This document shows positions 19,903 through 29,172 of a stretch of DNA of 64,000 bases, piece after piece; position 1 is the stretch's first letter; each line of letters begins with the position of its first letter. The notes beneath the pieces are model-generated. The model was not told the origin of the DNA, did not search any database, and was given only the letters and a program-made list of their open reading frames with translations. Position numbers and translations under genes: made by a program. This stretch comes from Flavobacterium sp. Root186 (GTDB taxonomy: Bacteria > Bacteroidota > Bacteroidia > Flavobacteriales > Flavobacteriaceae): positions 62,001-126,000 of the forward strand of contig NZ_LMHW01000011.1 of assembly GCF_001428525.1 (NCBI RefSeq), written 5' to 3'.

Positions 19903-22224
19903 ATGAGATCATTAAAACCCTTATTTGTCTTAATCTTCTTAACTGTTTTAAGTTTGAGTTACAGCCAGAAAAAAGTTTTTACTGCAAAAGACATTCAAAT
20001 TATCCCGAAACCAAATCAATTATTGATTCAATCAGGAAGTTTTGAGTTTTCTAAAAATACAGTTTTTGTTGCCAATACTGATTTTCAAAAAGATATTTCA
20101 AACGCTTTAATCAATAAATTTGAAACTGCAGCAGGCTGGCGCCCGGTTTTGGGAGTAAAGGCACCGCAGAGTAATTTCGTTCAGTTCAAAATAGATCCAA
20201 ATTTTCATAAAGAAGCATATAAAGTTGAAGTAATCAACAATACAATCACAATAACGGCAAAAGGAAATGCCGGTTTTATTTACGGATTAGAAACCATCAG
20301 GCAATTGCTTCCAACGGCTATTGAAAGCAGTTATGCAATTTCATCTGCAAAATGGCAGATCCCGAATGTTACGATTACAGACGAACCACGTTTTCAATGG
20401 AGAGGTTTAATGCTGGATTTATCACGTCATTTCTTCGATAAAAATTATATTCTGGCTACCATCGATCGTTTGGCCATGCACAAAATGAATGTTTTGCATT
20501 TGCATTTAGTTGATGATCAGGGCTGGAGAATTGAAATAAAAAAATATCCTAAACTAACCGAAGTTGGAGCTTGGAGAGTAAATCAGGAAAATGTAGCATG
20601 GAATGCCAGATTAGCCACAAATCCTGATGAAAAAGGAACTTACGGAGGATTTTTTACACAGGAAGAATTAAAAGAAATTGTAAAATATGCCGCAAGCAAA
20701 AACATCGAAGTAATTCCGGAAATCGAAATGCCGGCGCACGTAAGTTCTGCAATTGCAGCATATCCGGAACTGGCTTGTTTTGATCAGCGTATTGGCGTAC
20801 CGTCTGGCGGAGTCTGGCCTATTACTGATATTTATTGTGCAGGAAAAGAATCTACGTTTGAGTTTCTTCAAAATGTATTAGATGAAGTGATGGCAATTTT
20901 TCCATCAAAATATATTCATATTGGAGGCGACGAAGCGACAAAAACCAATTGGGATAAGTGTCCGAACTGCCAAAAAAGAATGAAAGATTTAGGCCTAAAA
21001 AATTCAACGGAACTGCAAAGTTATTTTGTAAAACGTATTGAAAAATACATCAATTCAAAAGGTAAAAAAGTTATTGGCTGGGATGAAATTGTAGAAGGAG
21101 GTCTAGCTCCGGAAGCAACGGTGATGAGCTGGAGAGGAACAAAAGGAGGCATTGAAGCTGCAGATCAAGGTCATGATGTCATTATGACTCCGGAATCTCC
21201 TTGTTATTTTAATTTTTATCAAGGTCCTCAAAATGAAGAACCATTGGCTTTTGATGCTTATAATCCTTTAAATAAAGTGTACGAATTTGATCCGGTTGTA
21301 CCAACCATGTCGCCTGTTGAAGCGAATCATGTTTTAGGCGGACAGGCCAATTTATGGGCAGAATATCTTTCAGGACCAAAGGATTCAGAATACATGATTT
21401 TTCCGAGACTGGCAGCAATGGCTGAGGTTTTATGGAGTTCGAAAGAAAGCCGTAACTGGAGTGATTTTACAACACGATTAAAACCATTATTAAACCGCTA
21501 CGATTATCTGGGAATCAATTATGCAAAAAGTGCTTATTTGGTAACTGCTTCTTCAACAGCAAATCTAGCTAATAAACAAGTTAGTGTGTCTCTGCAGAAT
21601 GAATTTCCAAATCCGGATATTCGATATGTTTTAGGCGATGGAAATATTGATCATCATGCCTCAAAATATATGATTCCGCTTGATTTTAAGCAAACTACAA
21701 TCTTAAAAGCATCGCTGTTTCAGGACGATAAACCAATAGGGAAAGTATTTACAGATACCATTATTTTTCATAAAGCTTTTGCAAAAAAAGTAAAATACTT
21801 AACGCCTTATAATGATAATTATAAAGGTGATGCTAATACTATGGTCAATACAATTCGAGGAAGCAAAAATTTTCACGACGGACAATGGCAGGCATGGCTT
21901 GTCAACGATATGGAATTGGTAATTGATTTTGAAAAACAAGAAAGTGTTGAGCAGGTAATCGTAGGAACTTTAGAAAGTCAGGGAGCTGGCGTTAATTTTC
22001 CTGTAAAGCTGAAAGTTTTGGTTTCTAATGACGGAATTAAATACCAGGAAGTGGGTAAAATTTCACGCCCATATGCTCCAAATGTGACTTCGGAATTGAA
22101 AGATTTCAAAATCAATTTTGGAAAAGTCAATACACGATTTGTAAAAGTAATTGCTTATAACCTTAAGAAAAGCCCGAAAGGGGAAAGTTCTTGGTTATTT
22201 GTGGATGAGATTTTAGTGAATTAA
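19903..22224 (+). CDS. GH20 beta-N-acetylhexosaminidase
   Basis: A 773-residue secreted exo-enzyme that removes terminal GlcNAc or GalNAc by substrate-assisted catalysis. Signal peptide ends SLSYSQ. An N-terminal GH20b domain spans about 30-160; the barrel starts at FQWRGLMLDLSRHF and holds HLHLVDDQGWR and the catalytic pair Asp343-Glu344 in HIGGDEATKTNW. A chitobiase-type segment and a discoidin-like domain close the protein (about 625-773). It would act after the galactosidase on antennae. It sits 5 bp behind GH2, and is followed by a 274-bp repeat-rich gap. Confidence 0.95.
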   Translation: MRSLKPLFVLIFLTVLSLSYSQKKVFTAKDIQIIPKPNQLLIQSGSFEFSKNTVFVANTDFQKDISNALINKFETAAGWRPVLGVKAPQSNFVQFKIDPNFHKEAYKVEVINNTITITAKGNAGFIYGLETIRQLLPTAIESSYAISSAKWQIPNVTITDEPRFQWRGLMLDLSRHFFDKNYILATIDRLAMHKMNVLHLHLVDDQGWRIEIKKYPKLTEVGAWRVNQENVAWNARLATNPDEKGTYGGFFTQEELKEIVKYAASKNIEVIPEIEMPAHVSSAIAAYPELACFDQRIGVPSGGVWPITDIYCAGKESTFEFLQNVLDEVMAIFPSKYIHIGGDEATKTNWDKCPNCQKRMKDLGLKNSTELQSYFVKRIEKYINSKGKKVIGWDEIVEGGLAPEATVMSWRGTKGGIEAADQGHDVIMTPESPCYFNFYQGPQNEEPLAFDAYNPLNKVYEFDPVVPTMSPVEANHVLGGQANLWAEYLSGPKDSEYMIFPRLAAMAEVLWSSKESRNWSDFTTRLKPLLNRYDYLGINYAKSAYLVTASSTANLANKQVSVSLQNEFPNPDIRYVLGDGNIDHHASKYMIPLDFKQTTILKASLFQDDKPIGKVFTDTIIFHKAFAKKVKYLTPYNDNYKGDANTMVNTIRGSKNFHDGQWQAWLVNDMELVIDFEKQESVEQVIVGTLESQGAGVNFPVKLKVLVSNDGIKYQEVGKISRPYAPNVTSELKDFKINFGKVNTRFVKVIAYNLKKSPKGESSWLFVDEILVN

Positions 22225-22240
22225 AACTTAGCACGTTTCG

Positions 22241-22273
22241 AACTTTGTCAAAGTTTTAAACTTTGACAAAGTT
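22241..22273. repeat. Perfect 13-bp inverted repeat after GH20
   Basis: AACTTTGTCAAAG (22241-22253) and CTTTGACAAAGTT (22261-22273) flank TTTTAAA. Each arm is itself nearly palindromic, so several foldings are possible. A related motif lies after the glycosylasparaginase gene at about 16508-16534. Likely a flavobacterial repeat that may also attenuate transcription past GH20. Confidence 0.65.
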
Positions 22274-22292
22274 GAGATTACGCATAATTTTT

Positions 22293-22439
22293 AAACACAT
22301 AGAAACATAGGTTTATTTTTTGAATGAATAAAAAAAGGGTATAAAAAGAAACTAGTTTCTCACACATAGCTTCAATGTTTGTTAATGCAAGTGAAACGCC
22401 TTTTTTTATAAACTATGGGAGCTATGTATCTATGTGTTG
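22293..22439. repeat. Long inverted-repeat element upstream of second GH29
   Basis: The left arm AAACACATAGAAACATAG (22293-22310) faces CTATGTATCTATGTGTT (22422-22438); an internal CACACATAG lies at 22361-22369. The arms match those of the element at 16681-16743, though the middle is longer and different. Just downstream, TGTGAATTTCACA (22443-22455) is a perfect 6-bp palindrome around one base. Both copies lie directly before a glycosidase gene. Confidence 0.65.
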
Positions 22440-22498
22440 AAATGTGAATTTCACAATTAAACAAAGAACAAAAACAAAAAACTATAAATAGAATAAAG

Positions 22499-23983
22499 AT
22501 GAAAAAAGGAATATTCATAATCGCGTTATTATTTTCCGTTCAAATGTTTTCGCAGGCCATTTATGAAGATGAGCGTTATGTACCGGAAACGGATCCATTA
22601 GTGTTGAAAAATTTAGAAACTTGGCAAGGCAAAAAGTTTGGATTATTAATGCACTGGGGAACATACAGCCAATGGGGAATTGTAGAATCATGGTCAATAT
22701 GCCCGGAAGATTATGGATGGTGTGAACGTAAAAAAGGAAGTAATCCTGCCAATTATAATCAATATGTAAAAGATTATGAAGGCTTGAAAAAGACTTTTAA
22801 TCCAACCAAATTTGATCCTGTAAAATGGGCAAAAGCAGCAAAAGCAGCGGGAATGAAATACATGGTTTTTACCACCAAACACCATGACGGATTTAATATG
22901 TACGACACTAAATATTCTGATTATAAAGTAACAGATAAGGATTGTCCTTTCAGTACAAATCCAAAAGCAGATGTTTTAAAAGAGGTTTTCAATGCTTTTA
23001 GAGCAGAAAATATTTCAACCGGAGCGTATTTCTCTAAACCAGACTGGCACAACGAAAATTACTGGGATCCTTATTTTCCCCCTTTCGACAGAAACGTAAA
23101 TTACGATCCGTCATTATATCCGGAAAAATGGCAGAAATATGTTGATTTTACACACAATCAAATTTTAGAAATCCTTACGAATTATGGTAAAGTAGATATT
23201 TTATGGCTTGATGGAGGATGGGTTAGAAAAAGAGATCAGCAAAACTTAAAAGAAAACTACGACGAGAAATTTGCAGAAAACGAATCTAAAAACGGATTCA
23301 TCAAACACAGAGTTGTAGATCAGGATCCAAAAATGGACGAATTGGTGATGAAAGCGCGCCAGAAACAACCAGGATTAATCGTGGTTGACAGAGCGGTTCA
23401 TGGAAAAAACCAAAACTATTTAACGCCTGAAGGTCGTGTTCCGGCAAAAACATTACCTTATCCTTGGGAATCTTGTATTACGTCTGGCGGCGGATGGTCG
23501 TATACTCCAGATGCAAAATACATGACGGGAAGACAAGGAATTCACATGTTGGTTGACATTGTTGCAAAAGGCGGAAACTTATTATTGAATGTGGCACCAA
23601 GTCCGGAAGGAGAATGGCAGCAAGGTGCTTATGATTTATTGCAGGCTTATGCAGACTGGATGAAAGTAAATAGTATTGCAATTTACGATACGAAACCAAT
23701 CGAGCCTTTTAAAGAAGATAATATTTGCTTTACACAAAATAAAGCCGGAAATGTATTTGCTTTTTATTTAGCAAAAGAGGGAGAAGATAAAATTCCTGCA
23801 AGCATTACAGTTAAATCTATCAGCCCTAAAAAAGGAACAAAAATTACAATGTTAGGTTCTAAAATTGCTCTTAAATGGACAAAAGAAGGAAATGGATTTA
23901 AAGTGGTGATTCCGGAAAGCCTTAGAAATAATTTACCTGCAAAAGAAGCATGGACTTTAAAAATAGAAGCTATTAACAGATAA
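22499..23983 (+). CDS. GH29 alpha-L-fucosidase (GH29-A type)
   Basis: A 494-residue secreted fucosidase without extra domains; signal peptide ends MFSQA. The barrel shows FGLLMHWGTYSQWGIVESWS, KHHDGFNMYDT and the nucleophile Asp238 in ILWLDGGWV. The N-terminal pattern and compact size fit subfamily A, which has broad linkage range and includes enzymes acting on core alpha-1,6-fucose. Together with the subfamily-B enzyme at 1831 it would cover both antenna and core fucose. It begins a set of three glycosidases that leads into susCD, with only 4 bp to the GH92 gene. Linkage is inferred. Confidence 0.93.
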   Translation: MKKGIFIIALLFSVQMFSQAIYEDERYVPETDPLVLKNLETWQGKKFGLLMHWGTYSQWGIVESWSICPEDYGWCERKKGSNPANYNQYVKDYEGLKKTFNPTKFDPVKWAKAAKAAGMKYMVFTTKHHDGFNMYDTKYSDYKVTDKDCPFSTNPKADVLKEVFNAFRAENISTGAYFSKPDWHNENYWDPYFPPFDRNVNYDPSLYPEKWQKYVDFTHNQILEILTNYGKVDILWLDGGWVRKRDQQNLKENYDEKFAENESKNGFIKHRVVDQDPKMDELVMKARQKQPGLIVVDRAVHGKNQNYLTPEGRVPAKTLPYPWESCITSGGGWSYTPDAKYMTGRQGIHMLVDIVAKGGNLLLNVAPSPEGEWQQGAYDLLQAYADWMKVNSIAIYDTKPIEPFKEDNICFTQNKAGNVFAFYLAKEGEDKIPASITVKSISPKKGTKITMLGSKIALKWTKEGNGFKVVIPESLRNNLPAKEAWTLKIEAINR

Positions 23984-23987
23984 GAAT

Positions 23988-26237
23988 ATGTTTTCAATAT
24001 CAAAAAAAATACTATCAAAAACAGCATGCAGCTTTTGCATGCTGTTTTTTAGCATCACGAGTTTTGCGCAACAACCGGCAGATTATGTGAATCCGTTTAT
24101 TGGGACTTCCAACTTTGGAGCTGCTTTTCCGGGACCGATTGCGCCACGCGGAATGGCAAGTATAAGTCCGTTTAATGTTGCGGGCGTAAAAAATACTCCA
24201 ATGGAAAAAGACAGTCAGTGGCTTTCGAATCCTTATGTAAACGAAAACACTTTTTTAACGGGATTCAGTCAGGTTAATTTAAGTGGTGTGGGTTGTCCGG
24301 AATTAGGCGTTATTTTATTGATGCCAACAACCGGAAATCTGGAAATCGATCATTTAAAATACGGATCGACATATTCTAATGAAGTGGCAAAAGCCGGATA
24401 TTACAGCGTTGATCTTAAGAAATATAAAGTTAAAGGAGAATTTACAGCTTCAAAACGAGTTGGAGTAAGCAGATTCTCTTTCCCGAAAGGGCAGTCCAAC
24501 ATTTTAATAAATCTTGGTTTAGGATTAACGAATGAAGAAGGCTCGATGATTAAAGTCGTTTCTTCGACAGAAATTGAAGGAATGCGTTCCGTTGGTTCGT
24601 TTTGTTATAATAGTCCTGAAGATGCTTATCCGGTTTATTTTGTGGCTAAGTTTTCTAAACCTGCTGAAAAATTCGGCGTTTGGAAAAAACCTTCCAAATA
24701 CAACGGTGTTGAAGCGCAATGGATGGCAGGATATAATGGCAAGGCAAGAATAATGAAAAATACCATCAAAACAGTAGTTGGCGATAGTATTGGAAGTTAT
24801 TTTACGTATAAATTCGATAAACAAGAAACGGTTGAAGTTAAAATTGGGATTTCGTATGTAAGTATCGAAAATGCCAGAGAAAATTTAGAAAAAGAAACCG
24901 GAGATAAATCGTTTGATGCCGTTTATAAAGACACTTACAAAGAATGGAACGACGAACTTTCGAAGATTTTAGTCGAAGGCGGTTCAGAAGATGATAAAAC
25001 GATTTTCTATACGGCTTTGTACCATACGTTAATTCATCCGAATACTTTAAATGATGTAAACGGAGAATATCCGCAGATTAAAAGAAGCAAGATTGGTAAA
25101 ACCGATGGCACTCGTTATACCGTATTTTCATTATGGGATACCTATCGAAACATGCATCCGTTAACCTCTTTAGTTTATCCTAAGCAGCAATCTGATATGA
25201 TAAAAAGTATGTTGAAAATGTATGATGAAAACGGCTGGCTGCCAAAATGGGAATTAAACTCTACAGAAACATTTACAATGGTAGGAGATCCGGCAAGTAT
25301 AGTTATAGTCGATGCCTGCTTAAAAGGGATTCAGGATTTTGACGTTTACAAAGCCTACTATGCAATGCTTAAAGGAGCAGACCAAATTGAAAATAATCCG
25401 CTGCGTCCGGGACTTAAAGAATATATAGAAAAAGGATATTTATCAACTAATTATCCCGGACCTGTTTCTACAACGCTGGAATATAATACTTCAGATTATG
25501 CTATTTCACTTTTAGCAAAAGCTTTGGGTGAAAAAGAAGATTATAAACGTTTTGCCAAACGTTCATTATCCTACCAAAAATTATTTGACAAAAATTTAAA
25601 ATTACTGCGGCCAAGAATTGCTAACGGAAATTGGTACGAACCTTTTGATCCGGAAGCAGGATCTAATTTTCAGACGAATGTAGGTTTTATCGAAGGAAAT
25701 GCGTGGCAATATGCTTTTATGGTTCCGCATGATATCAAGGGATTGATAAAATTAATGGGCGGTGATAAACCTTTCTCAGATCAATTGCAAAAAGTTTTTG
25801 ATACCAAACAATTTGATATGGCAAACGAGCCGGATATTGCTTATCCCTATTTATTCAATTATATAAAAGGAGAAGAATGGAAGAGTCAGGAAATGGTTAA
25901 AAAACTGGTACAGGAATATTTCCAAAACAAACCAAAAGGATTACCTGGAAATGATGATACCGGAACAATGTCGGCATGGTTAGTATATTCCATGATGGGA
26001 TTTTATCCAATATCTCCCGGCGACCCAATTTACACGATCACAACACCAATGTTTGATAAAGTAACGATCAAATTAGATTCAAGATATTATAAAAAAGAAA
26101 ATATTGTTATTGAAAAAGAAATCAATACTGATGGAAAAATCAAAACAATAGAATTAAACGGAAAACCACTAAACAGTTATTTTATTTCACACGATGATTT
26201 TGTGAATGGAGGAACACTGAAAGTGATTCAAAATTAA
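23988..26237 (+). CDS. GH92 alpha-mannosidase (second copy)
   Basis: A 749-residue GH92 enzyme with a cleavable signal peptide (ending SFAQQ), not a lipoprotein like the first copy. It keeps VNPFIGTSNFG, the catalytic acid in FIEGNAWQYAF and GNDDTGTMSAW for the base. It differs where the first copy has HGNEPSHH: here the loop is MANEPDIA, lacking the His pair. The two probably cut different mannose linkages. The first 20 codons contain a strong terminator-like hairpin (see 24019-24050). The gene lies 4 bp after GH29 and 12 bp before GH3. Confidence 0.93.
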   Translation: MFSISKKILSKTACSFCMLFFSITSFAQQPADYVNPFIGTSNFGAAFPGPIAPRGMASISPFNVAGVKNTPMEKDSQWLSNPYVNENTFLTGFSQVNLSGVGCPELGVILLMPTTGNLEIDHLKYGSTYSNEVAKAGYYSVDLKKYKVKGEFTASKRVGVSRFSFPKGQSNILINLGLGLTNEEGSMIKVVSSTEIEGMRSVGSFCYNSPEDAYPVYFVAKFSKPAEKFGVWKKPSKYNGVEAQWMAGYNGKARIMKNTIKTVVGDSIGSYFTYKFDKQETVEVKIGISYVSIENARENLEKETGDKSFDAVYKDTYKEWNDELSKILVEGGSEDDKTIFYTALYHTLIHPNTLNDVNGEYPQIKRSKIGKTDGTRYTVFSLWDTYRNMHPLTSLVYPKQQSDMIKSMLKMYDENGWLPKWELNSTETFTMVGDPASIVIVDACLKGIQDFDVYKAYYAMLKGADQIENNPLRPGLKEYIEKGYLSTNYPGPVSTTLEYNTSDYAISLLAKALGEKEDYKRFAKRSLSYQKLFDKNLKLLRPRIANGNWYEPFDPEAGSNFQTNVGFIEGNAWQYAFMVPHDIKGLIKLMGGDKPFSDQLQKVFDTKQFDMANEPDIAYPYLFNYIKGEEWKSQEMVKKLVQEYFQNKPKGLPGNDDTGTMSAWLVYSMMGFYPISPGDPIYTITTPMFDKVTIKLDSRYYKKENIVIEKEINTDGKIKTIELNGKPLNSYFISHDDFVNGGTLKVIQN
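24019..24050 (+). terminator. Intragenic terminator-like hairpin in GH92 signal-peptide codons
   Basis: A perfect 12-bp stem, AAACAGCATGCA (24019-24030) and TGCATGCTGTTT (24036-24047), with loop GCTTT, runs into TTTTTT (24045-24050). It has all the marks of an intrinsic terminator but lies in codons 11-21 of the GH92 gene. The reading frame through it encodes a normal signal peptide, so the gene start is not in doubt. It may act as an attenuator that translation opens. Confidence 0.6.
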
Positions 26238-26249
26238 ACTCTCACAACT

Positions 26250-28910
26250 ATGTTACAACTCAAAATCAAAAAAACAGCCATTATTTTTGTAATGGCTGTA
26301 GGTTTTTTTAACCAAACCTATGCCCAGAAAAAATACCCGTATCAAGATTCAAAACTACCGGTAGAAGATAGGGTAAAAGACTTGTTAAGCCGCATGTCTC
26401 TTGAAGAAAAAGTGCGTCAGATGGATATGTACAAAGGCGAATTTTTTAAGGAAAAAGAAGATTTCTCAAAAGTAAAATCAGATGCTAAAATTGGAAATCT
26501 GGGAATTGGGGCGATTCATGATATTTATCCGCGTTCGGCTAAAATGATTAATGATCTTCAAAGTGAGATAATTAAAAAAAATAAATGGGGAATTCCTGCC
26601 CTTATTATGTGCGAGATGCTTCACGGATATTTAGATGAAGGAAGTACGGCTTTCCCAATGAATATTGGTCTTGGAGCAACCTGGGACGTAAGTGTAATGG
26701 ATAAAGTGGGAAAAGTAATTGCGATGGAAGCAAGAGCGCACGGAGTTCATTTTGGTTTAGGTCCAAATTTAGATTTGGGTCGTGAACCGCGCTGGGGACG
26801 TGTTGCCGAAACTTTTGGTGAAGATGCGTATTTAAATAGTGAAATTGGTTTAGCGATGATTAAAGGAATGCAGGGCGATGATTTAAAATCAGATCGTTCG
26901 ATTATTGCAGAACCTAAACACTTTGCCGTTCACGGTATTCCGCAAGCGGGAGGAAATTCTTCTCCAATTTTGGTTGGAGAACGTTCGGCAAGAGAAGATC
27001 ATTTGCCTTCATTTGAAAAAGCATTCAGAAAAGGCGGCGCATTGGGAACAATGTGTGCGTATTCTGAATTAGACGGAATTCCTTGTGCAGCCAATCATTG
27101 GTTATTGACTGATGTTTTAAGAAACGAATGGGGTTTTAAAGGAATTGTAGTTTCAGATTTAGGAGCTATAAAATATCTTCAGGTAACGCATTTTGTTACC
27201 AATTCTCCAAAAGAAAGTATCAGAGAAGCAATTGCAGCGGGAGTTGATATGCAGTTTTATGATTTTACAAATGAGTTTTGGCAAACCAGCATTATCGAAT
27301 TGGTAAACGAAAAGAAGCTAACAATGGAGCAGATTGACCGTGCTGCCGGAGGAGTTTTACGTTTGAAATTCTTATTGGGGTTATTCGAAAATCCATACAC
27401 AGATAAAAACTTAATTAAAGAGCGTTTTCATACCAAAGAAAATCAGAATGTCGCTTTAGAAGCGGCTCAAAAATCTATGGTTTTGTTAAAAAATGACAAC
27501 AATATTTTGCCTTTAAGTAAAGGGATAAAAAATGTTGCTGTTATCGGACCAAATGCAAATGCTTCAAGACTTGGAGGTTATGCTCCAAAAAATAGTGTTG
27601 GAATGACAGTTTACGAAGGTATTCAGCAATTAGTTGGGAAAACTGCCAATGTTGTTTATGAAGAAGGTGTTCCTTTGATTGTAAAAGGACAAATTATTCC
27701 ATCTAAATATTTATTTACTCCAGATGAAGCTCAAAACGGATTAAAAGGAGAATATTTCAATAACAGAAATGTGGAAGGAACTCCGGCATTGACTCGTATT
27801 GATAATCAATTAGAGTTTGACTGGCCTTGGTCTCCTGGGGATGGCGTTACCGATGATGATTTCTCCATTCGCTGGACAGGTTACATAAAATCAGATAAAG
27901 CATTTGACGGCTGGATAGGTTTAAGTTCGGATGACGGAATCAGAATGTGGATTGATGATCAATTGGTAATCGACAACTGGACAAAAGGTGCAACAAGCAT
28001 GGTTACCACTCCAAAAAATATTGAAGCAGGAAAAAAATACAAAGTCCGCATTGAGATGTGGGAAGGCGGATGGGGAGCCAGAGCCCATTTACGTTGGAAT
28101 TTAGAAAAAGTAAATTTACAACCGGCAATTGATGCTGCTAAAAAAGCCGATGTTGCAATTGTAGTTTTAGGAGAATCAAACGAATTAGTAGAAGAAAACA
28201 GAGATGTAGCTTCTTTAGACTTATTCGGAATGCAGCAGGAATTGATCGAAGAGATTCAAAAAACAGGAACTCCTGTGGTTTGTGTATTGTTAAACGGTCG
28301 TCCGCTTTCGACAAACTGGATTGCTGAAAATATTCCGGCAGTGGTAGAAGGCTGGTTTCCGGGAGAGCTAGGAGGAAGAGCCGTTGCTGATGTTTTATTC
28401 GGAGATTACAATCCGGGTGGAAGATTGCCTATTACAGTTCCAAAATCAGTTGGGCAGTTACCTATATATTACAACCAAAAGCGATCTGCGATTCATAGAT
28501 ATGTAGCAGAGAGCGAACATCCGTTATATACATTCGGTTACGGATTGAGTTATACAAAGTTTGAATATTCTAATTTGAAGATCAGCACAAAAGAAATTAA
28601 AGCTGACGGAGAATTAAAAGTTTCTGTTGATGTTAAAAACGTTGGAAGCAGAGACGGAGATGAAGTGGTGCAATTGTATATTAAAGATGTTTACAGCAGC
28701 ACTACAACTCCTGAAAAGACCTTGAAAGGATTCAAAAGACTAAATATTAAGAAAGGTGAAACCAAAACGGTTGAATTTACACTTACACCAGATGAGTTAT
28801 CTATTTGGAACAGAGAAATGAAGCGCGTTGTAGAGCCTGGAGATTTTGAAGTTATGGTTGGAGGAAATTCTACAGATTTGATCAAAACAAATTTCAAAGT
28901 TTTGAACTAA
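26250..28910 (+). CDS. GH3 beta-glycosidase with inserted PA14 domain
   Basis: An 886-residue secreted enzyme; signal peptide ends QTYAQ. The GH3 barrel (about 30-370) holds EPKHFAVHG and the nucleophile Asp303 in GIVVSDLGAI. The alpha/beta sandwich domain is split by a PA14 domain (about 495-617; GEYFNN at its start). A fibronectin-like C-terminal domain ends the protein. GH3-PA14 enzymes are usually beta-glucosidases or beta-xylosidases, some beta-N-acetylglucosaminidases; the family cannot be resolved from motifs alone. In this locus a GlcNAc- or galactose-directed role is plausible. A terminator-like hairpin lies in codons 9-20. Confidence 0.92.
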   Translation: MLQLKIKKTAIIFVMAVGFFNQTYAQKKYPYQDSKLPVEDRVKDLLSRMSLEEKVRQMDMYKGEFFKEKEDFSKVKSDAKIGNLGIGAIHDIYPRSAKMINDLQSEIIKKNKWGIPALIMCEMLHGYLDEGSTAFPMNIGLGATWDVSVMDKVGKVIAMEARAHGVHFGLGPNLDLGREPRWGRVAETFGEDAYLNSEIGLAMIKGMQGDDLKSDRSIIAEPKHFAVHGIPQAGGNSSPILVGERSAREDHLPSFEKAFRKGGALGTMCAYSELDGIPCAANHWLLTDVLRNEWGFKGIVVSDLGAIKYLQVTHFVTNSPKESIREAIAAGVDMQFYDFTNEFWQTSIIELVNEKKLTMEQIDRAAGGVLRLKFLLGLFENPYTDKNLIKERFHTKENQNVALEAAQKSMVLLKNDNNILPLSKGIKNVAVIGPNANASRLGGYAPKNSVGMTVYEGIQQLVGKTANVVYEEGVPLIVKGQIIPSKYLFTPDEAQNGLKGEYFNNRNVEGTPALTRIDNQLEFDWPWSPGDGVTDDDFSIRWTGYIKSDKAFDGWIGLSSDDGIRMWIDDQLVIDNWTKGATSMVTTPKNIEAGKKYKVRIEMWEGGWGARAHLRWNLEKVNLQPAIDAAKKADVAIVVLGESNELVEENRDVASLDLFGMQQELIEEIQKTGTPVVCVLLNGRPLSTNWIAENIPAVVEGWFPGELGGRAVADVLFGDYNPGGRLPITVPKSVGQLPIYYNQKRSAIHRYVAESEHPLYTFGYGLSYTKFEYSNLKISTKEIKADGELKVSVDVKNVGSRDGDEVVQLYIKDVYSSTTTPEKTLKGFKRLNIKKGETKTVEFTLTPDELSIWNREMKRVVEPGDFEVMVGGNSTDLIKTNFKVLN
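26275..26310 (+). terminator. Intragenic terminator-like hairpin in GH3 signal-peptide codons
   Basis: A perfect 10-bp stem, ACAGCCATTA (26275-26284) and TAATGGCTGT (26291-26300), with a 6-nt loop, is followed by AGG and seven T (26304-26310). It lies inside the signal-peptide region of GH3, at the same relative place as the hairpin in the preceding GH92 gene, though the sequences differ. Confidence 0.5.
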
Positions 28911-29001
28911 TTCGCACGAATTGAATAATATGTTTAACGTTTAAGTCAATTAAAAAAGAATGTTGTTAAAAAAAGAGTGAAACACTTCGATTAATGCGAA
29001 C

Positions 29002-29084
29002 AAGGTGTTGGAAATAAAGAGGATAAAGATTACAATTTAAAACGTTTTCGTACCCTTAAATGATAAATGTATTCCCAACACCTT
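29002..29084. promoter_or_regulatory. Inverted repeat in the susC leader region
   Basis: AAGGTGTTGGAAATA (29002-29016) and TATTCCCAACACCTT (29070-29084) pair at 14 of 15 positions, about 90 bp before the susC start. Between them lies AAAACGTTTTCGTACCC. The 262-bp gap carries no gene. The repeat could be a regulator site or a leader structure controlling susC; I see no exact TAnnTTTG box here. Confidence 0.4.
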
Positions 29085-29172
29085 TTCAAACTTGTCATTT
29101 GTCGAAATTATATCTTGTTAACAAAATGTATTCTTAAGTTTAACATGTTATTAACTCAAAAAACAACTAAAT

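Noticed and set aside
22443..22455. TGTGAATTTCACA as a CRP site
   Set aside because: The half-sites are only 3 bp apart instead of 6, and the site lies inside a repeat-rich gap; not enough to call.
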